From assembly GCA_950097015.1 (NCBI GenBank), contig CATNEN010000031.1, positions 3,412,001 through 3,476,000 on the forward strand: a stretch of 64,000 nt of DNA, read 5' to 3'. The notes below the pieces were generated by a model. It was not told where the DNA came from. It searched no databases and saw nothing but the letters and a program-made list of their open reading frames with translations. Positions 56,456-64,000 of the stretch are shown piece by piece. Position 1 is the stretch's first letter; each line of letters begins with the position of its first letter. This DNA is from Macrostomum hystrix (lineage: Eukaryota > Platyhelminthes > Macrostomidae). Position numbers and translations under genes: made by a program.

Positions 56456-57929
56456 TTATTCTGTGCCAAGAAAATCGAAAATTCTCTTTAGCTTCTCTTC
56501 TCTGTCGCTTCTGGGCTCAGTAGCCTGAGGGCGCTTCAGCTTTTGATGCTTCGACCGTCGTTGGCTGCGGCTGGAACCAGGTGGATGAGGTAAATTGGAG
56601 ACGAAGGGATTAACACTAGACGCACCAAGGGTACGCTTTCCCGCTTCCTTGCTGCACCTGAACAAAACAATTCAGGCTCACAAAATTCTAGAACACGGCG
56701 CAAAATTTGTTGTGCACCCTCTGAAATAAACATCAACCCCACCTCTCCAGAACGTTAAGATGTTCAAATGGTCTACTTTTTCCTACTAGCGCTAAAGCCC
56801 TCTGTCAACAGTTCAGTACGAGCTCATATCAGCGCTTTTTTAATTACCCCTGAGATTCGTCTTCGTGTCTGCGTTTCGGCTTGTCGCCGCCTTCTGGCTT
56901 GTCGCCGCCATCCACCATTCGGACGTCATCGGGCCACAATCTCGCGAATCGCTGATTAGACTGATCAGAATCTCCCGACGTCGAGCCCTTTCTACGATTC
57001 CGATCGTCATCTCGACGAACTTGACGGTGACCACTGCGGCTATGACGGTGAGCTCGTCGCTGATTAGCCTTGGCTGAGTTCTCCGACTTCGGGTATTTTT
57101 TACGAGCCAGATCTCGATTTCTGTGGCCATTGTGCTGCCCGTGATCTTTGCGACTCCGATGGTGACCTTGACGATCGATCAAAACCAGCTTACTAGAGAC
57201 AAATCGAATCTGGAAACTCTGGCCTCTCTTGCCGCTCCGATTTGATTCGGCTAGTACAAAGCGAAGAGCAACGCCTTCGTGATGGCGCCTCAGCCTGCGC
57301 ACCTCTCGCAGCAGGCGACGCAGCGAGAGCTGAAGAGTACAGGCGTTTCCATGACAACTGGCGCGCACACCTCTCAATCTATGTCCCTTGCCGTTGCTAA
57401 CAGAATCCGTTGACGTTTTGGTTAGACTTCGACAATTTTTTGGAGCCTTTGAACCGACAGGCAGAGCTACGAGGTTCTCGCCGACCTGGATTCGTTAACA
57501 AAGAAGTAAACGAGGAAAATATTTTTATCCCAGCAGGGGAGCTAAGAGTTTAAAATACCCGCTCTCTCTCAATCCGCTCTCCCAACCTGGTAAACAATGC
57601 GCCAGACCCGATCGCTGGGCATCTTGGCGAACACCTTCCCGTGCCAGAGGGTCAGTTTGCGTTGGCGCCACCCGGTCAGCGCCAGAGTGAACAGGTTCTT
57701 CAGCTTCAGCTTGACGACCTTCTTGGCATCGAGCGACCAGGCGACCGGGTAGATGGAGTCGCCGAACTGCAGCCGGCCGGCGTTGCAGCTAGGTCGGCAC
57801 TCGTGCCAGGTGCGTGCACCGTGACCGGCGAGTCGCTTGCACCATGCGGGCACCTTCTGACAGGTAGCGGGCAGCAGCTGCACAGCGGGGTAGCCGATCT
57901 TGCAGACGCTTTTACCTCCGGACGCTAGC
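56456..57929 (-). CDS. Unrecognised gene: cysteine-containing domain plus very basic tail
   Basis: I do not recognise this gene. Three exons join in phase: about 57929-57587, 57485-56848 and 56657-56456. No in-frame start was found, so at least one 5' exon is missing. The first part has regularly placed cysteines (VCKIGYPAV, ATCQKVPAWCKRL, HECRPSCNAG) and a beta-rich-looking stretch (KKVVKLKLKNLFTLALTG.. KLTLWHGKVFAKMPSDRVWR). The second contains RASCHGNACTLQLSLRRLL and then an Arg/His/Lys-rich segment of more than 100 residues. A secreted, heparin- or matrix-binding factor is conceivable, but no signal peptide is in the window. The last exon is less certain because it starts inside a two-copy repeat; without it the protein would stop at 56844. 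AATAAA overlaps the final stop codon (56455-56460). Confidence 0.5.
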
Positions 57930-58206
57930 CTGCGTCGGTGGTGTTTCGTTGGGTTGAAACTAGACGATCTTAGTTATGTTTTAAAACGTAAGAGTTAAAA
58001 TCGCATGATAATAAAATCATTGTTACCATGCGATACACAGCAGAACGGTCCAGGCCAACAATAGTTTCGGTTGTAGCTAAAATTTTGAATAAAATTATCA
58101 GTCAGAATAGACTTAGACTCTTTGACGTAGTTCTGAAAAGCTTTTCTAGCCTAGATATCTGCTAATTGATCAGAAATCAGCCTTGCTATCTAAGGAGAGA
58201 ATGCAC

Positions 58207-58350
58207 AAGCTCTGCTGACGCTCTGCTGACGCTCTGCTGACGCTCTGCTGACGCTCTGCTGACGCTCTGCTGACGCTCTGCTGACGCTCTGCTGACGCTC
58301 TGCTGACGCTCTGCTGACGCTCTGCTGACGCTCTGCTGACGCTCTGCTGT
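58207..58350. repeat. 11-bp minisatellite
   Basis: About 13 perfect copies of GCTCTGCTGAC in an AT-rich intergenic setting. Confidence 0.95.
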
Positions 58351-59419
58351 ATCTAATTTTCCCTCAAGTCTAACTTAGTGCCATACTAAAAGCTGAGAAC
58401 TAAAATGGTCTACGCTTATAAACCTGACCAGAGATAGACTTTCATTCTGATGCTAATGCAGGTTTTCTAACTCTACTCAATGAGTAGATGCTAATTCTAC
58501 TCATTCAGGTTTACAATCAAAATGCAACTTACTCGTCCCATATTAAAATCCATTGCGCAATTTATAAATAGTGAGTCTTTAGTTCGAATCGTCACTACAA
58601 TTTAATAATTTTCTATTTAAAAGTGTTCAGCCTCGAAAGATTTTTTCATTTTAATATCTTCTTGTCACCTGTTTGATTATTCGGTTGAAAAAATTTCATT
58701 TCAAATACTTCGTGCCCAACTTGAGATTTTGTTGCCCCGAAAAATGGCCCCTTCAATTTATGGGTGGCCACCTGTTGGCGCCTAAAATATTAGTGCAACG
58801 ACAGAAGTCAGTTTGAAAACGAATTATGAACAAACTTCTGATTACAGTTTTTCTGCCTTTAAATCGAATCGAAGCAGCAATGTCACTGAGAAGCGGAAAA
58901 ACCATCGACAGGGCCGCTGAGTTTGGTTTATTAGCATGCAGAGTTAGCATTCGGGACTTTGGTTATTGCGACATGGTCAAGAGAAAAACTAGAGATGGTG
59001 TATAAAAAAATATTTAATCAATAATTCCAGCAATCAGCATTGCAATCGGGAGCAATTACGTCAGAACTTTTTGCGAAACGTACTTTTGAAACAGAGTTTT
59101 AGAGTGCTAAAAAAAATCAACAGAGTGAAATAACTCGCAGTTGCGTTGAAAGAGTCCGACATTTAGAAAGTAGCTCACCCAAGCTGAGAACTGTCTTTAT
59201 AGATGGCGCTTCGCAGGCATCCTGTACGATCTAAATAAATCAAAATCGATAAAGCGACGTCAAAACTCATGCTCCTCATGTTGGGCTTTGAAAGATAGGT
59301 CATGCTTTTGGAGCAGGACACGGGAAATTAGAAGACGCCAAAAAAGGTATAAAAATTTTTCAAATAAATTTTTAAGTCACGTGACCAAAAGCTTTTGGCT
59401 AGCACCCTCTCCAGCTTTG
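58351..59419. other. AT-rich intergenic region 3' of the NACHT/WD gene
   Basis: About 1.1 kb without recognised genes or repeats. The stretch 57930-58206 on the other side of the 11-bp array is similar. A missing 5' exon of the neighbouring unrecognised gene could lie here. Confidence 0.45.
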
Positions 59420-62400
59420 CTACTGAAGGCAGCAGGCCTTGGAGTTCTCAACTCGGTTGACTCGCCACTGGCTCACCAGCTGGGCGATCTTCATCCCTGC
59501 CGCCAGCGACGGGTTGGTCTCGTCTCCGCCTCCGCCGCCGGCGAGACCTCCGTGCTTGAACACAGCCTCCACCTGACGGCTTGGCAGATCCCCGACCGCC
59601 CGCATCAGGCTGGCATCCGTCGGGTCGGCGATGGTCAGCAGTGTCAGGGAGCCGTCGATGCCTCCGCAGGCGACGCCCCGACCGTCCAACGCGCTGACCA
59701 TCGACTTAATCTCGGCGTGCACCTTGAAATCCGCTAGTAGAGCTGCGTCCTGCACCCGGATCAGTCGGATGGTCTTGCGGCCGCTGTGAAAGTGCACTAT
59801 GTACTTATCGCCTTCGGTGAAGATCGTGATACTGGGAAACACGCCGTCGGATGTCTGTCGCCGGAGCACCCACTTGGAGTTTTGCGGCTTGCGCAGGTCC
59901 AGCAGCTTGACTCCGCCAACAAGCGGCGAGAACAGGCCGAATCGGCCGTCCGCTGTGCGCAGGCCCTGCCACTCGGCCACCGAGCGCACCAGCTGCTTCT
60001 TGCGCGAGTCCCACAGCTGGCCCTTCTCCTCGTCGATGAAAGCGATCCAGCCCGGCTTGTCCGGCAAAGCCACAATCTGCTTCACCACCTTGGCGCCCTC
60101 CAGCTTGGGCTTGGTCTTCTCCAGGAAGGAGCCAGTTTCTGCATTGTAGTAGGACACAATGAACTTCTCCTTGGCGGTGCAGGGCACGAGGATCTGGGCA
60201 CTGTCGGCTGAATATATTGGCGCCACAAAGTCAACAAAGTAATACTCGAACTCGTACAGCAGCTGCGTGCTGGGCATGGCGTAGCAGCAGATCGATGCCG
60301 TCTTGGAGGCCCTCTTCTCCATGCTGACCGCCAGCACGCGAGCTCCGTCCGGCGACATCTCCAGCGCTTCGACTGGCCCGAAGTCATGCGACAGGAGCGA
60401 CTCGCCGCCGGGAAGCGACCAAAACACGAGGCGCCGGCTGTCAGCTGACACGGCAACGCTGGCATCGTGGGAGATCAGCGCCTTGAAGATGACGGCATTG
60501 CCACTGGCTGAGAAGGTCTTCAACAGGACTCCGCGCTGCACATCCCACAGGCCGAGGTAGGTGCGCGCTACTGTGAGAGCCGTGCAGCCGTCCTTTGACA
60601 GGGAGATGAAGTCAATAGGTTTCTCCATGTGGTGAATATTGAACACGCGCTCCATGATGTTGTTGAAGTTCCACACCTTGATGGTCTTGTCCATGGATGA
60701 TGAGATGACACGGTTGAGCACCACCGAGTTGGTCATGGAGACAATGCGGCCGAAATGGGCGTCCAGCTTCTTCATTAGGGTGCCTGTCTTGCAGGAGTAG
60801 GCCATGACTAGGTGCCTGACTGCGGAGATCATGAACTCGTTGCCGCGGCTGAAGATCAGAAGGTTCTGCATAGGGTTCTTGTTTGGAATGTTTTGATAGC
60901 CCTTGGGCAACGGGGCCCGGGCGCACGGACAACCCTGGGAGCTGAGGTGCCAAATCTTGAACTCGGTGGAACAGATGGCTACAAAAATTGTTTCATCATC
61001 GCTGAGCGTCAGGCCGACGAACTCGTCACTGTTCTCGATGGACGAGTCCCATGCATAGTTGCCAGTGTCGACCCGTCTCGCGTAGCGATGAATGGTGAAG
61101 TTCATGGCTCCAGTTTCATCGCGTTTCGGCAGGAACATGTGGCGCCTGCTGTTCCCCAATGCCAGGCCAGTGTGATACTCGATGCTGTTCTCCAGGTCGT
61201 GACTAAAGTAAACCCTGTACTCGCCCGCAACCTGCGTGTTGACAGTGCAGAAGTAAAATTCGCTAGGGCCGCGATAATCGAAGTGCACAATCTCCTCGCC
61301 CGAGTTCTGCAGCTCTCCGTTGCTGAGCAGCTCCGCTGCGTGGCTGAACTCAAACCACTGACGGGCGGTGAACGCCAGGCAGACCTCCGTAGTCACAAGA
61401 ACTCCGCGCACGTCGAACTCTTTGGATAAGTTGTAGAAGCTGTGCTCCCCGGACACAATGTTGGTGAAGACCAGCTGGTTGTTGCTGGTGAAGCTGACGG
61501 CTCGCCTGTCCTCAGAGTCGATGCGCATCCCCTTCGTAATGCCCTGCAAGCCGTTGATTGGAATGTTTCGGAAAATTTCGCCAGTCTGCAAGTCCCAAAT
61601 GATGAACTGGTTGGACACGGACACCAGGTACTTGCTGTCGCTGGTCACCTGCATGCCGTAGCAGGCGAACTGGTGTCCCTCCAGAGAGTACTCTAACGGT
61701 CCGCCAGGGGTGTACAGGTAGTGGTGCGCCGGCACCAGGGCGCAGTGTACCGGCCCTTCTCTGTCGCACTCGTGAATAAGGTGGCGCACCTTCTCGAAGA
61801 TGGCGTAGTAAGGCAGCAGGCGACCGCTGATCTGCGGCCCGAGCATGTTGGGATCCTTGGTGATGATGCTGGCCGAGAGTCTGAGGCATTCGCTGAGGAT
61901 GCGCGCGTTCCTGTCGCTAGTCTTGGCGATCATGCTGTCCAGGTCGGATAAGAGCGCTTGCAGCGGGAAGGCGCTGAGCTTGGCGTGCAGGAACTGGTAA
62001 TTGAACAGGCACTCGCTGGCCAGCTCGGCCATGCGGCCCGACTTCAGCAGCTGAAAGGGCAGCTCGCTGAGCTTGCGCAGGTTGTACCGCACAGTCTTGC
62101 CGGCCTCGTTAACAAAGCCCAGCGGCTGCGGCGGCACTTTTCTGTCGCTCTCCGACTGCACGTCTTTGAGGCCGAAGCGCTGTTTCTGCAACTCGCTGTA
62201 GACAAACGGCTTGGCGACGCCGGCCCACTTGCCCAGGTAATAGTCGGCCAGGTTGGAATGAATGCCCGACTTGAAGTTGAGGTTCTTGAAGTAGCGCTTC
62301 TCGCACACCTGGAAGAACTGCCGATGGTACCAATATACGACGTCGACACCGTCAGCCTCCTTTTCGACCAGGAAGCCAGGAAGCTCGTTGCGAATTCGCG

Positions 62401-63470
62401 TCCACAGCAGGGGCGGGATGCGCCTGGTGGGCGGCAGGTGGTACTGGTAGACATCGTTGAGCACCTTCTCATCCAGTGATAGGTTATCCTCAAGTTCAGA
62501 CTCCGAAATACCGCTCTTTGAGGCGGTGATGTAGGAGAAAGCATGCGTCACCAGGATCAGGCCATGCTGATTCTCGATGCGCTGGAACAGCTGCATGATG
62601 CTGTCGAAGATGTTGAATGACAGCACATTTTTCTCGAGGGCGTCGTAGGACTTCCAGCGGCAGATCTCGTCGAATACAATCTTGACGAATAGCGGCGAGG
62701 TCGACTTGCTGAGCGCCTTGTCGACCACCTGCCACTGCTGGCTGGTGATTGAGCGACTGGTCGACTGCAGCCAGGCACGCAGAACCTCCAGGGAGAGCGG
62801 CTTGCCGAGGTCTTCCAGTTTCAGGAAGTTTCCGGGTTTGTTCACTTTCAACTTCAGCGTCTTGAGCAGGTTGAAAAAATTTGGCAGGATTGAAACTACA
62901 ATCTTCACATTCGGTGGAACCTCGTCTGGTAGCCAGAGCAGCACATGGGCATTGTTCTCAGGCGATAGCTCCTCCAGCGAGTCCAGAAACAACACCAGCG
63001 GTCTGACAGCGGAGGCAAAGTTCAGCAGAGCCTTAAAGTGCTGGATGAGGCGCGGCAGCTCCTCGGGGATGTCAGCGGTTGGCTGATCGTACAGGTAGCA
63101 GATGTGTCGGCAAAGATTGGTGAGCAGGACGCCAAGGGACGAGCTTTGAGGCGACGTGCCCAGAAGGCGGAAGATCACGTTTGGCTCCGTTGACTTCTGC
63201 CACTGCCAGATCTGCAGGCGAAGGATTTGTGCGTGGTAGAGTTAATTGAGCTCATCAATTATCGAAGAAACTGACTACTCAGAAAGTAGGCAGGCTAGGA
63301 TTGGAATGCATAGAGCAGTCATCGAACGGACTCACCAGTGTGCTAGCCTTAGCCAGCAGGGAGGTCTTGCCGCAGCCAGGGTCCCCGTGCAGCACAAACA
63401 GCTGTCTATTGCGTGAGTCCTGGCAGTAGGTCTCAATCTGCTTCAGCTCCGTCTCCCTGCCCTGGAAGAC
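59420..63470 (-). CDS. NACHT and WD-repeat protein (NWD1/NWD2-like STAND ATPase), 3' part
   Basis: This signal-transducing P-loop NTPase combines an N-terminal NACHT switch with C-terminal WD40 propellers that act as sensor or scaffold. Two exons are in the window: 63470-63336 and 63211-59420, joined in phase 0 (..KASTL then IWQWQKS..). Walker A is GDPGCGKTS. RLLGTSPQSSSLGVLLTNLC follows the family, and Walker B is RPLVLFLDSLEELS. A winged-helix/superhelical region (ISESELEDNLSLDE, WYHRQFFQVCEKRYF) precedes about 700 residues of WD repeats (e.g. DKTIKVWNF, LGLWDVQRGVLLKTFS, RLVFWSLPGGE, GQLWDSRKKQLV). The last residues are NSKACCLQ, a CAAX-type prenylation motif. About 1,308 residues are present. 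The 5' exons lie beyond the window or in its last 500 bp. NWD1 versus NWD2 is not decided. Confidence 0.9.
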
Positions 63471-63589
63471 CTGTTCAAATTGTTGCGGCACATTTTTGGT
63501 ATGCGCGATGGCTGATACATGACTTTTCTCTTCTGTAGCGTACTTCGAGCTAGCAGTATCTCAAACAAATAAGGACCATCAGTGGCAGC

Positions 63590-64000
63590 AGTCGTAGAAC
63601 TTCAGTGACAGCAGTGATGGAGCTTCAGTGACAGCAGTGATGGAACTTCAGTGACAGCAGTGATGGAGCTTCAGTGACAGCAGTGATGGAACTTCAGTGA
63701 CAGCAGTGATGGAACTTCAGTGACAGCAGTGATGGAGCTTCAGTGACAGCAGTGATGGAGCTTCAGTGACAGCAGTGATGGAGCTTCAGTGACAGCAGTG
63801 ATGGAGCTTCAGTGACAGCAGTGATGGAACTTCAGTGACAGCAGTGATGGAGCTTCAGTGACAGCAGTGATGGAGCTTCAGTGACAGCAGTGATGGAGCT
63901 TCAGTGACAGCAGTGATGGAACTTCAGTGACAGCAGTGATGGAACTTCAGTGACAGCAGTGATGGAGCTTCAGTGACAGCAGTGATGGAGCTTCAGTGAC
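63590..64000. repeat. 23-bp minisatellite reaching the window edge
   Basis: About 18 copies of a unit containing CTTCAGTGACAGCAGTGATG plus GAG or GAA. It is highly homogeneous and continues past the window. It lies in an intron or the 5' region of the NACHT/WD gene. Confidence 0.93.

Noticed and set aside
57587-57929. Netrin-like (NTR/C345C) domain in the unrecognised gene
   Set aside because: Cysteines plus a beta-rich, basic segment are suggestive, but the cysteine spacing does not match well enough by eye to name the family.

Overview
The window is animal nuclear DNA. Every clear protein gene is split by GT-AG introns, several coding exons are very GC-rich against AT-rich non-coding DNA, and minisatellites are abundant. 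A beta-type axonemal dynein heavy chain points to a ciliated animal. A compact, repeat-laden invertebrate genome fits best, and a free-living flatworm or another lophotrochozoan is plausible, but the sequence alone does not fix the species.

Layout, left to right. Positions 1-1879 (+) hold the 3' part of GNL2/NOG2, a nucleolar GTPase of 60S ribosome biogenesis. Positions 2870-5452 (+) hold a two-exon NUP93, a scaffold nucleoporin. Positions 6430-23125 (-) hold a complete 15-exon axonemal outer-arm dynein heavy chain of the DNAH9/11/17 group, about 4,506 residues, with a 12-nt micro-exon and one apparent single-base frame break. Positions 24196-25618 hold a complete but decayed Merlin-type DNA transposon with 25-bp terminal inverted repeats and an 8-bp target duplication. 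Positions 26434-28732 (+) hold a three-exon choline/ethanolamine phosphotransferase (CEPT1/CHPT1). Positions 34242-35756 (-) hold an intronless rhodopsin-family GPCR. Positions 38195-48023 (-) hold a nine-exon OCA2/P-protein transporter whose introns are filled with unrelated minisatellites. Positions 49826-52867 (-) hold an unrecognised charged, probably nuclear protein with a second apparent single-base frame break. Positions 56456-57929 (-) hold an unrecognised gene with a cysteine-containing part followed by a very basic tail. Positions 59420-63470 (-) hold the 3' part of a NACHT/WD-repeat (NWD1/2-like) STAND ATPase that ends in a possible CAAX prenylation box and continues past the window.

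The rest is dominated by at least 15 tandem arrays with units of 11-38 bp, several with higher-order or inverted structure, and by three copies of one tRNA-derived SINE. The genes do not form an evident pathway; this is an ordinary mixed gene neighbourhood. The most notable items are the intact Merlin boundaries, the dynein micro-exon, the array-filled OCA2 introns, the two frame breaks, the NWD CAAX end and the two unrecognised genes.
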